Assembly (NCBI GenBank): GCA_963573305.1
Contig: OY754331.1
Coordinates: forward strand, 70,111,275-70,175,274
DNA: 64,000 nucleotides
Direction of reading: 5' to 3'
Source of the DNA: Pyrrhosoma nymphula
Lineage: Eukaryota > Arthropoda > Insecta > Odonata > Coenagrionidae
Numbering within the stretch: position 1 is the first letter of the stretch; every line of letters begins with the position of its first letter. The position numbers were made by a program, and so were the translations under genes. Below the pieces are notes generated by a model, which ran no database searches, was not told the origin of the DNA, and saw nothing but the letters and a program-made list of their open reading frames with translations. This document shows positions 45,901 to 55,994 of the stretch, in pieces.

Positions 45901-47307
45901 ATAATGTAAGTTGTGGTGATGCCCACTGATAATAAACTGGAGTAGAAATACTCTGAGATTGATTCTAGATAGTTTTAATGATCCCATTCCTTCTACTATA
46001 TCCATGATTCCTGCTAAAAGGAACTCTATATTGAGTAAGGAACTACCTAGCCCTTGATACTGAATATGACAGTAGTTGAAGTTTTGGTTTTTGCAAGTTA
46101 TTTTTATAGTTTAACAAAATGTCCTTGTCTCAAGTTTCTATTTGAGAAAGGTCACTTGATGGTGAAATTGATAGCATTACCTGTGTAATAATATTAGAGT
46201 ATTTTCCTATAACATCTGGTTGCTTATACCATGGAAATTAAATTTTCCCTCCCCATAGTCCTCTGGACGTCCTAATTTCTTAGTGTTACTCCTTTCATGA
46301 GCCTCCTTGAAATATTTTCCAACATGTTCAGTTAAATAGGTACATTGTTTAACATCATCTTCCTTGTGATGTATTTAATACTTGATATAATCGTACATTT
46401 GAATTCAAAATGAATGTATAACATGCCAAATTATGACTATAGCACCTTCATTGGGTTTCCAATGTTAACAAGAAACATTGCCCACCAAATGTATTAACGT
46501 TGACCAGTACTGAAAAATTCTTTTAAAGCAAGGAGTAATTTTTACCAGAAGGAATAATAGTGAAGATTTAATCCATTAAATCAATAAAATATGAATGGGT
46601 AAAAATGATAAAATAATGACTTTTAATGATAACGTAAGTAGATTAATTTTCAGTTCATTCCATTATGAAAGATGATTTAATTGATAACTACTTTCTCATA
46701 AATCAATGAAGTGCCATAAAATCTTTTACTAACATCTTCAAAACATCAATATGTCAATACTAATCAACTTCAAAGGTATTGGTGTCTTGCTGGTTTTTCG
46801 TAGCCTGGCCTAAAAAGTATTTATTTTCAACAAAAATGTTTTGACTCTCAGATAAGTTGCAAAGTAGGCTTATTGAGTTTTTAATATAATACCAATGGCA
46901 TTGGTTAATTTGAATTGTTCAGTTTGACTTGTTAGTTATTTTTTTGCAGAAGTACATAGACTTCAATTATTTTGTAGAATTTTATTGGAACTGTGGTTAT
47001 TTTTTTATTTTACATTCTTTAATTAAATATTTTTTACAGGTTTTACATTGTTTTATTAGTGTAATAATTTAAAATTTGCCTTTTGTTTAGTTTGTACACA
47101 TAAAAAAAAGGAAATTAACTTTTGTGACTTTTAATTACCTGAATATCTATCAAATGAGTAATTTTTGAAGTATTATTTTTGGTATTTATTTGGAAGCTTA
47201 AATTGTTTCTAGTATTTTAATACAGAAATTTGTTTTTAAAAATTGCTGGTTTCAATCTGTAAAAATGATAGAATAGAACTAACTCAGAGATGATTGGTTG
47301 TGCCCAG

Positions 47308-47394
47308 GCATGTTCACCCAGTTGAAAAGGAGCTTCACTGATCTTCGCTTGCACAAATCGAACCTGCGGCTTGCCAAATCTGATAGTAAATATG
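47308..47394 (+). CDS. sei: Short ERG-type K+ channel exon: C-terminal tail
   Basis: After gcccag, GC completes the Gly left open at 35863, then MFTQLKRSFTDLRLHKSNLR and LAKSDSKY; donor TATG|gtaagg in phase 1. The 87 bp length preserves the chain of phases, and a basic, Ser-rich peptide fits an ERG tail. The upstream polypyrimidine tract is poor. The next exon, which should complete the open codon, was not found before 64000, so the gene most likely continues past the window. Confidence 0.7.
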
Positions 47395-48458
47395 GTAAGG
47401 AATTGAATGGAAATAAATGTCTGTACAGTTGTGCATGCAAAGTTATTTTATATCACATATAACAACAAGAAGCAGGTAGCAAGTCTAAAAGATAATACAT
47501 ATATGAGCGCTTAAATGTCATGCATAGCCTGTAGTTTAAGGACTTTCATATAAAAAAAATTATAAGGACCAATCAATGAAGAGAAAACTTTTAAGCATCT
47601 TGTTTTTGCAGTGATAAAAGCTAATTGGAATGTTAGATGTGGATTGACGCACGTGATTTTTCAATTTTAAGAGAGTTTGTTTGTTTCCTTACTTGCAAAA
47701 ATTTAATTTGTTGTTGAAATGCTTCTAGCATGAGTTTATGTAATCTGATGGAATATAACTAATTTCTTTTGCTTTTTATTAATTGCAGATTTTTAACAAA
47801 TCTGTTTTTGTTACATGAACATTATATGTGCTACTATGACTGAAGGTTCATTGTGGTTGACTCAAATATATTGCATTCCAAACTCAATCAGAGTTTTATC
47901 AAGTCATCTGTGAATGAAACCAGGGATTCTGTTTCTTAACCCTTATCCTGTCCATTTTAATATATTGTCAGATGCAATGATTTATCTGTGTGTATCAGGA
48001 AAGCATTTTTAGAAGTCTAATGTGTTGACTAATGTTATGTGAAGTGATGAGTATGACAGCAGCATTAACTTATCGCACAAAATGACTTCATCTGTAATTA
48101 TTTGGACATTTTCCATGCTTAATTTGAGGAAAATGCATGATAAAATCACTTGGTGAAACACCATACCTAGTATGTACACATATTCCACTACCACATTTGT
48201 CTCTATTATTTCATCAGCCATTATTAATCAGGGGCAGAACACTTGATTATGATAAAATGATAATTGTTGCTGGAGTGCGTAGTTCAATAATTTAGATATG
48301 TAAATATATGTTGTGGTCATAATTAAATAATTGATTGAAAATTTCTGGTCATTTAGAATTTTGATTCTTATAGTTGATTGGGCTTGGAGTTTGTTTACTT
48401 AACTTTAAGTTTAGTGAGAAGTGAATTGAAACCCTTAACATAAGAATATATGTGCAGT

Positions 48459-48514
48459 CCTGTTCATTAAAAACTTACCACCTTGGAGCCCTGTTCATTA
48501 AAAACTTACCACCT
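48459..48514 (+). repeat. Direct repeat of CCTGTTCATTAAAAACTTAC at 31 bp spacing
   Basis: Two identical 25 bp copies, CCTGTTCATTAAAAACTTAC plus CACCT, start at 48459 and 48490. It marks the left side of a GC-richer block. It may be a slippage duplication or a target duplication. Confidence 0.8.
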
Positions 48515-48837
48515 CGTAGCCGAAAAATTTCTAAGTCTCGAATTGACGCCGATGTGACAACGTGGCCGAACCACGCCCCCTTGGGTGGGAAGGCAGTATA
48601 CGCACGGAACGGAAGAAGGGCCTTCCTCCCTGCAGCTGGCGAGGGGGAGAGCCACGGAAGGATGGTTTTGACCTGCAAAAGGATTATTTCTTAGGGGAGG
48701 GGTAGGGTCCGGGCTTCCATTTGCTTTGTATGGGCGAGAATGAAAGAACACAAGTATCCATTTCAAGTCTCCATCACAGCATGGTAAACATCTCTGCAGG
48801 AAGTGATATGCGTCTTCCACTTTTTTATATAGCGGAA

Positions 48838-49085
48838 AGGTAATTATCGCGAATTATCGTCACTCGAAGAGGTTGAATCGTGCCAATTGATTACATAATT
48901 TATTTTGTTAAATTTTTTATAACATCTCCCTGTCTCATAAACAATACTTATTCTATAACCATGGCAATTAATGCGAATTAGCGTAACTCAGAGAGGTTGA
49001 AACGTGTCGAATTGAATATACAAATTATTCTGTTACACATCGAGTTTTGATAGCAACATGTCCTTATCTTATGAATTCTAATGAT
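48838..49085 (+). repeat. Diverged tandem duplication, two units of about 123 bp
   Basis: Both units share GG(T/C)AATTA, GCGAATTA, CGT(C/A)ACTC, GAGAGGTTGAA(T/A)CGTG, AATTGA, AAATTATT or AATTTATT, CTGTTA or TTGTTA, and TCTTAT or TCTCAT in the same order and orientation. No coding potential. Confidence 0.6.
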
Positions 49086-50115
49086 TCCATTAATTTGGAA
49101 ACATTAAAGAATCCAACAATAACTACTTAATTATGTTTGTTTCGAATACTTGTATATCTAACGCGACGTTTACTTGACATCCGAGACAGAATTTTAAAAT
49201 CCAAACTACGTAATGCGGCCCTAAAAGAAATCATTTTGACCATACAAAACTTTTTTGTCCCATAGGAGAAAAATAATTGAAAGTGAAAGGAAAAGAAGCA
49301 TAAAATAGTGACTAATGAATTCACATTTATTTATTTATATAGATAAATCAATCGGTTTTATTCATTCAGATTCGGTTGTAAGGTATTATACGCCCATGAG
49401 ACGAATCATATTTGTCACTCTATATGTTACTACCTAGCCTCACTCAAGTTAATTATGCCACCTGTTTTTCGATTATGTCAATACTTAGTGATGGTAAAAT
49501 GACATGTGGAATTTTACGCTTACGCTTTTCACAGTAGGAATTAATATTGTTTACATCGAATTTGAAAAACATGGCATTAGCTACTGGAGTTTGCATCACA
49601 TGTTTTCTGTCGTTATTGTTTTTTAATGTGAATCTACAAGTAAGTGACTTTTGAGTTCATCTTAAAGTGTCTAATGCTTCTTCAATCCTCTCAATTAGTG
49701 AGTTCAGCCGTCACTAAATTATCCAGGATCTTTGCATAGAGGCAGCTCCCTGATGACCCGGTCCATTCTCTCCTGGGCGGGCAATAAACATTAAAACATA
49801 AATAAACACATCAGGCTAAAGTATAGGTAAAGCATTTAAACTTGTGGCTAAATCAAGTGATAACAAGACAATCATGCCTCTGGGAGAGTGTGAATTGTAC
49901 AGAGAGATAAAATTTGAAAATATGACATTTTAAAAAAGTTATCCAAGATATTAATTAGAAAAGTATACCACGCAATGAAAGTTAAATAACATTGCATAGC
50001 AAACTAATAAACTGCCTGGGCAAAATGAAAATGAAGAAATTTCATTTACAGAATTACATCTTTTTAAAATATTATGTGGTTTTTTGCACTTTTATTTGTT
50101 CCATCTTTGAGTGGA

Positions 50116-50466
50116 TTACTTTGAAATTTTTCTCACATTCTCTTTCAAATCATCAACTTCGTGAAGTAATGAGAAATGATGCAGGATATTTAATGCCTGG
50201 AGGTTATCTTCTTTTTTGGGTTCAGGGATGACCTCATCACTTTTATCTACTTCATTGTCAGTCAAAATTTCATGGCTACAGCCATCTCTTTCATTTGTTT
50301 GTCCATGAGAACTTCTCAGGGTGTCATCATCCAGCCCTATGTACTCTAGACTTGAAGTCTGTGGTGCTCCCAAACGGTTAAAATAGTCAGCAAAATCGCT
50401 GGCTATAAGCCCAGTCTTTGAGATGCAGTGGTTTCCGTTTCGATGAGGAAGATTCACTATTCTCAT
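50116..50466 (-). pseudogene. Probable Tigger/pogo transposase C-terminal remnant
   Basis: A 116-codon frame reads CISKTGLIASDFADYFNRLG, then an acidic segment (DNEVDKSDEVIPEPKKEDN) and QALNILHHFSLLHEVDDLKE. The order (Cys-rich NCFxKAGF-like block, acidic stretch, ALxxLxxF helix) is that of Tigger-family transposase C-termini. No DDE motif, TIRs or start region was found around it. The assignment is by pattern and could be wrong. Confidence 0.4.
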
Positions 50467-51840
50467 ATTAAATTTCGTCTATGGGAAGGAATAACAAATA
50501 AATCCAAGCGACATTATGAATAGTAAAATTTTGTACTCCACCCTTTCTCTACGAAGTAAACGTTTCTCACTCGTAAATTTTTCAATGGAGGCATAAGAAT
50601 GCCATTTATAAACAGTGTAAATCTTTCCACGCTAGACACGGCTCTGCGGCTAAGTGAGATGCAAGCAAACAAAAAAAGTCCCAGGGGTAATTAAGGGGTA
50701 AGGTTCTGATATGAATCGACCAGGCTCCCCTTTCTTCGTGTGTGTATCAACCCAGTGTTGGCTGCGGAAGCCCCAAAAAGAGGCCCAACTCCTCATTCAC
50801 TAGTGGAAACCACCTGTGTCGAAGCGAAGCTGGGCGGGGGTAGACAATAACAGATAAGGCGAAGGAGCGATCTCCTCAGGTTACACCCTTCTCTTTCGTG
50901 CTGAATGAGTCATGCCCAGATGAATTTCGTGGTGCCATGAGCGAGAGGAGTCTTTTGGAAAAAAACCGGTTTAGATGCGTCAATTATATAGACCCAACTG
51001 AGGGATCGACCCTGAAAATGACAACTTTTATCGTTTCCCCCCCAACCCGCTGGTCGCCGGACCCTTCCCAGGGGCCTGCGGGTGGGGGTAATCTCCATCC
51101 TTTCGTCTCAGTGGCCTTTACTGTGGGTGTCCGTGGTCAAGCATTTGTTAACATACTCAGTGGATTTACTATAACAATATTTGTAGTATGCTGGGAAAAT
51201 ATAAGCTCAGAATTACATTTCTTATGTTTTTTTCTGTGTACTTCCAAATTTTAAATGGAACTCTACTGTAAGCATAATTGTTGCGAGTGTTCATTATACA
51301 AGAACTTTGTTAATAATAACGGTAAAGTTCTGTTTAAAATTAGTAAATGCATAACGAAACATAAGGAGTGAACTTCAGGGCCTGTAGTTAAAAAATAGGC
51401 CCAGAAGCAAATATTTGCGGCTGCAAATATTTTTAGTAAATGCACTGAGTAAACGAATAGTTCGCCGTGAGTGGAGATGATACTGAGAAGAGGGTCGTTA
51501 TCACCTCTGCACAGTGATCGAGGAAAGGGTCCGGCTTCCCTGATTTGAGATCCAAGACAGACGAGGAGTATACCTGTTCAATTCCTTGCCACGAGTGAGT
51601 TCCGTACGGAGGAATAACAGTATATGCTCATGGCACTCATGACAAGTGAAGCATTTTTCATTGCAAGGCTCCAGTGCAAAAGGGTAAAATCAGTGCAGGT
51701 AGCATATACGATAACATCAATTGTAATTATCATTTATTAAAAATTTCTCTGTCTTGAATTACACTGTGTTAGCTATCAATTTGATATTGCTTGGTTCTTC
51801 AATTCAATTTATTTAATTTTTAGCTAATCCAAACAGAGTA

Positions 51841-53230
51841 CAGTGTGTCCTCGTTTAACGTTGTTAACTCGTTCCTGAAAAATTAGACATTTAGCGAAAC
51901 AACGTTAAACAATGCAGTATTTTCCATAAGAAACAATGTAAAAAACTAAAATCGGTTCCAAAACTTATCAATTCTTCATTTCACAACAATAACGATTTCC
52001 ACAAAGCACAGTGATAAAAGGTTGGGTATATGGCATTATTGAATGAAGCATTCAAACTAATTTTCTAAAACATTTTAATGGTGAAACTTTGATATTTTCA
52101 CTCACAAAAATTTTTTTGGAATTATTCTCTATCCTGGCGGCACGAAAACTACAGGTGATAGGAACTTACTGTTGATATTTAATAATACAGGGGACCTGGT
52201 TGAAAGGCATTATAAATGGATTAATGCACAAAAATTGCCAATTTCCTAAAAATTTTATGTGTTTTTATGGACTACTTCGCGTCATCCTCCGCCGATTTAC
52301 GGCGTATTTTAATTACGCGGGCAGTCGAACCTATGGCACCACTAGTCAGAGAACTTCATATGCTAGATGAAACATACTGAAAAGGCATTTTTAAAATGAT
52401 AAGCACCAGGTTTCCCCCCTATATTTATGATATTTAGTGCTGTTAGCACCGGTTTTCCTCTGAGTAAACAGAAATTTTTGTCCTTCACTGCGGGAGCATG
52501 CGCATGCGAATGCAGTGAAGGGCAAAAATTTTGCTCCCTGTGATCTCAAAGACGTAGGAAATCAATTAAGATAGTGAGTGAAGTAGGGAAGCTCGGTGCT
52601 GTGTACAAAATTGTTGTTATTTCGTAACAATTTTTTAGGAACAGTATCTCCCTCGACGATTTACTGCATCATGGAGGGTTCAGAAAACTTCCTCTTACAT
52701 GCTAATTCAACACGAAAAATACGTTTTTGATTCACCTCAAACAGCAGTGAATCAACTTTTTCTACCACCAATTCTACCTTATGGCGGCATGGGATTTTCA
52801 GGTATTTTTTCCAGTAGATATCAGCCCCTGGATCTACCATTCATACATGGTATTATTAATACCATGCCATTCAAGATGGTACACTAACATTGGTTTGAGT
52901 TTTAAATCACCCAATGCATTGCCCCCCAACAACAGCGTAGTAAATAATTAGCAAATATAGCAGCTATGAAACAAATAACACAATAATTATTCTCTCAGGT
53001 GAACCTTTTACACACACTATGGGGAGTTAACGCCAAACTTTTCCACCAAATGGAAATTATGCATCAGATGTGCCAAATTCCTATTCGTTAATCATTTTTT
53101 TTTGGTTGCGCAAAATTTGAACAACGTTATTGTGAAGCACTGACGACGTTGAACGATTAAGGGTTTCAATTGTTGGAAACGTTATCGCAAAACAATGTTA
53201 AACAGGACAACGTTAAACGAGGACACACTG
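51841..53230. mobile_element. 1.39 kb non-autonomous TIR element (CAGTGTGTCCTCGTTTAACG ends)
   Basis: CAGTGTGTCCTCGTTTAACG at 51841 and its exact inverted copy ending at 53230 are flanked by TA (51839-51840 and 53231-53232). Subterminal sequence (TTTAGCGAAACAACG, TTTTCCATAAGAAACAATG) is of the kind seen in pogo/Tigger elements. An internal imperfect palindrome (TTTTGTCCTTCACTGC facing GCAGTGAAGGGCAAAA, about 52478-52532) is nested in it. No transposase. Confidence 0.75.
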
Positions 53231-53649
53231 TATCTAATTCCGCTTCTAGCTCTAGATTGGGAAAGTACAGACAACCCAACCAAAACAGACCTATTCAGTA
53301 CATGGGGAAGATGGTGAGTAAATATTTTTCTACAGGAAAACATTTATTGCCAAGCATTTATACCAATTTAAGCGAGTTTGAGCCGTGTGATACCATCAAT
53401 TGTGATGTTTTATATAATACTACAATGTCACCTATCTTCCCAATAGCCTCTGTTGTTGGTATCGGTCGAGGACACACGTTGTCCATACTTTATTCCGCTC
53501 AACATTGCGTGCCAGTGTCACGACACACGTGCTTGCAGGAGACCCCAAAGCGAGTTTCATCTCGTCACTTGGAACAGCTGATGGCATTCCTATCTCAAGG
53601 TCAAAAAGTAGCTTCGCGTGAGCATTCAGGCGCTACTGTCTGGGTGTAA
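53170..53649 (+). other. Unexplained 159-codon open frame
   Basis: Begins inside the right terminus of the 51841-53230 element and continues about 420 bases beyond it. It contains NQNRPIQYMGKMVSKYFSTG, TNLSEFEPCDTINCDVLYNT and RHLEQLMAFLSQGQKVASRE. I recognise no domain. The opposite strand of the same stretch is also open for about 65 codons (from NAHAKLLFDLEIGMPS). A possible splice donor (GATG|gtgagt) lies at 53312-53315. It could be a chance frame, part of the Tigger-like element ending at 54034, or a host exon. The first 20 or so codons are TIR-derived and not meaningful. Confidence 0.25.
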
Positions 53650-53819
53650 ACAAGTAAACACCTTGAATCAATAACATTTCATGCTGAAAGATGGGAAAGT
53701 AATATGATATATTCAATTAAAATGCCATTTATTGATTCATTACGGATGTATTTCACAGTGGTACGGCATTAAATTGAAGATTCCCTTTAAATATGGGCAA
53801 GAATCTTCCCGATTTGGTT

Positions 53820-54034
53820 TGTTTCTTTATTTTCTGTTGTTTCATTTCGTAAAATCAAATTGATACCTCTGCCAGGGACCAAAATAGCCTTACGTAAAAT
53901 CGTTACATCAAATTTGCGTAAAATCAAATAATGACTCTATTAGAATACTGTAGGAGTCGGCCGGGACCGCTCATTCACTTGTGTAAAATCAAATTTTATG
54001 TAAAATCAGGTTATGTAAAATGGAGATTCTACTG
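53820..54034. mobile_element. Right end of a pogo/Tigger-like element (partner end not found)
   Basis: Repeated GTAAAATCAAAT words lead to a terminus reading, on the minus strand, CAGTAGAATCTCCATTTTAC, followed on the plus strand by TA. This is a typical Tigger-type subterminal region. The other terminus could not be located upstream, so it is a fragment or was disrupted by the 51841-53230 element. Confidence 0.45.
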
Positions 54035-54491
54035 TAACAGCTAAAAAATATATATGTACAGATTCTGCAGTGCTTTTTTGATACTCCCTGATATTTATTG
54101 AAAAGTGTAGGATAATAATTTGATTCACCATGTGATCATGAATTTTTATTCATGTCTCCAATGCTCAAAGAGTTTTAACATTTTTAAGGGTGAAATGGAT
54201 GAGTACATATAGTATGTACTTCTGTCAATGTAAATATGAGGTACCTTTGCAGCTTGCTAGAAAACTTCACTTTTTAAGCCCCTATTTTCCTCTCATGTTG
54301 TGAGGTAGCTGTAGTCAGAATTGCCAGTTAACCAATAGGAAATTGATTGAAGGAGGATTCCCAGGAGTTGGGAATCCGTTATGTATCTATTAATTTACTT
54401 TTTAACCCCCTAAGCTGCATCAAATTATCAAAACTTTTTCATTTCATCAAATTAGTCAATTGTGGCATTACTTTGTGGAAATTGAAGATAG

Positions 54492-54662
54492 AATTCATTG
54501 TCACAAAAACAAGGTACAAAATTCCACTAATTATTTTATTGCTGTCGACCGGTTTCAACGACTAAAGCGTCATTTACAAGACAAAACAGTTTTGTTATCA
54601 TAGCACGACAGCAATAAAATAACTAGTGGAATTTTGTACCGTGTTTTTTGTGACCATGAATT
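54492..54662. mobile_element. Palindromic Penelope-like terminal-repeat relic
   Basis: Arms 54492-54547 and 54606-54662 are inverted repeats. Read outward each gives CGACAGCAATAAAATAA, then AGTGGAATTTTGTACC, ending near GTGAC(A/C)ATGAATT. The loop, on the minus strand, reads CTTGTAAATGACGCTTTAG, TCGTTGAAACCGGTCG: a hammerhead-like layout (TGAC hairpin GTC, then GAAACC) resembling the larger PLE palindromes. Both AATAAAA-containing 3' ends face outward. No TSD was identified. No coding sequence. Confidence 0.55.
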
Positions 54663-54675
54663 TGCAGTTCGTATT

Positions 54676-55031
54676 TGTAAAAGATGGATTCTTCTTTTGG
54701 GATTCCCCTCGTCTTGATTTAAAAAAAATGAGCATATCTTATGCTCTCCTGGTGTATGGTGGTAGTGAATTCTACTCAGGATATCCACTGGGTCAAACCG
54801 TCCATTTCCACTTAAGTTTTGATGGCTGAGTTGTCCTTCAGCTCCAGGGCTAAATGAAGCCCTGTAGCCCGCACATCAGAGCAATGCGAGCATATGAGAA
54901 AATATAAAAGTCTGTTATGCAAAATAAGCTGAATACATCAACCCCTATTTAAATCTCCAGCTAAAAAGGAAAGGTTGATATTTTAAAATCAATATGCAGG
55001 GCATCCCAAAAGATGAATCCATCTTTTACCT
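54676..55031. repeat. Possible small TIR element, about 30 bp inverted repeats
   Basis: GTAAAAGATGGATTC plus TTCTTTTGGGA on the left (54676 onward) is matched inverted at 55002-55031 (TCCCAAAAGATGAATCC, then ATCTTTTAC). Termini of this style occur in mariner-like MITEs. No TSD was confirmed and the interior is featureless. Confidence 0.4.
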
Positions 55032-55994
55032 TCAGCTGCAGGAAGCATATTTTTAACCATAATCTGGTGGAATTCTGCTGGAAAATGATCTTTGATGTTT
55101 GACCTTCATCTTCTTCATTCTAGCTAATCTCCAAATTACATGGTGTGACCTTCCCAACAAAAGGTTCAAATAGTCACACCTTCTCATTGTTCCTGGACAG
55201 ATTCTCCTATTCTGGATGAATTAGATAATGATAAAATTTGGCTAAAAATAAATAAATTGACCTACTTTTTGGTATCAAATCAGGGAAAGAAAATGTGAAA
55301 TGTATATTTAATATTATTTTGCTATAATACTAATCAGTTCTTAGTAATTGTATGTTCGCTTGTGGTCTGTAATAATGAATCCCCCCAACCCATGGAAAAA
55401 TGTTTATTTAGATTATGAGGGTCCGCTAGTTTTCACTTACTTGCCTGCATACCAGGGGAGAGTACACCCTTAACTTTCTCATGCACCCATAGGTAGCAAA
55501 AAAGTGGTGCACCACTGCAGCTGAAGGGTTCAGTTTATCAGCTGTTTGAGGTTTGATCTCATTACTATGTATTATATTGAGGCATTTTCCATTTCATCTC
55601 ATCATAGCGAAGTTTCGCTTTCGTTTTGATTTAAATTTTTATTATCAAACTCGTTTTCATGTGATATTGAAAGATGTAGATGTCTTTTATTTTTATTAGT
55701 CTAACTAAAATGAAAAATATTAGGCGTCCTCTTACTAAATAATATTTAAATTCAAGTATTCATGAGGCCTCACCCAGATGTACTTCTCAAGAGAAGGAAA
55801 AAAGATTTTTACTCATTATACAAGGCACAACTATGGTAGCAGTGCCTTATCTTGTTGCCTATGATTTAGGTTATATTCCAGAGAAAATATTTTCAATTTT
55901 GGTGTAATGTGGAAGTTATTTTCAAGGCTGGCACTCTTGCACACATGCAGTTCCAATTCAGGCTCAAAGAACAATTTTTACCCCCATTCCAATA

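Larger units (their letters stand above)
35864..47307 (+). other. 11.4 kb intron, largest of the gene in this window
   Basis: GT-AG intron. It contains a degraded 5S SINE (39408-39560) and a 2.8 kb TIR element (40211-43021) that itself contains a Tigger deletion derivative and a Penelope-like palindrome. (TA)n occurs at about 38846-38862. The stretches 36000-39400 and 43030-47300 are AT-rich with no gene or element recognised. Confidence 0.75.
47395..51838 (+). other. Intron or 3' region with GC-richer repeats and a Tigger remnant
   Basis: Holds a 31-base-spaced direct repeat (48459-48514), a diverged tandem duplication (about 48838-49085), a probable Tigger C-terminal remnant (50116-50466, minus) and a GC-rich stretch at about 50690-51110. 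A MITE-like terminus (AACTCTACTGTA, near 51260-51271) has no partner I can find. No host exon recognised. Confidence 0.55.
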
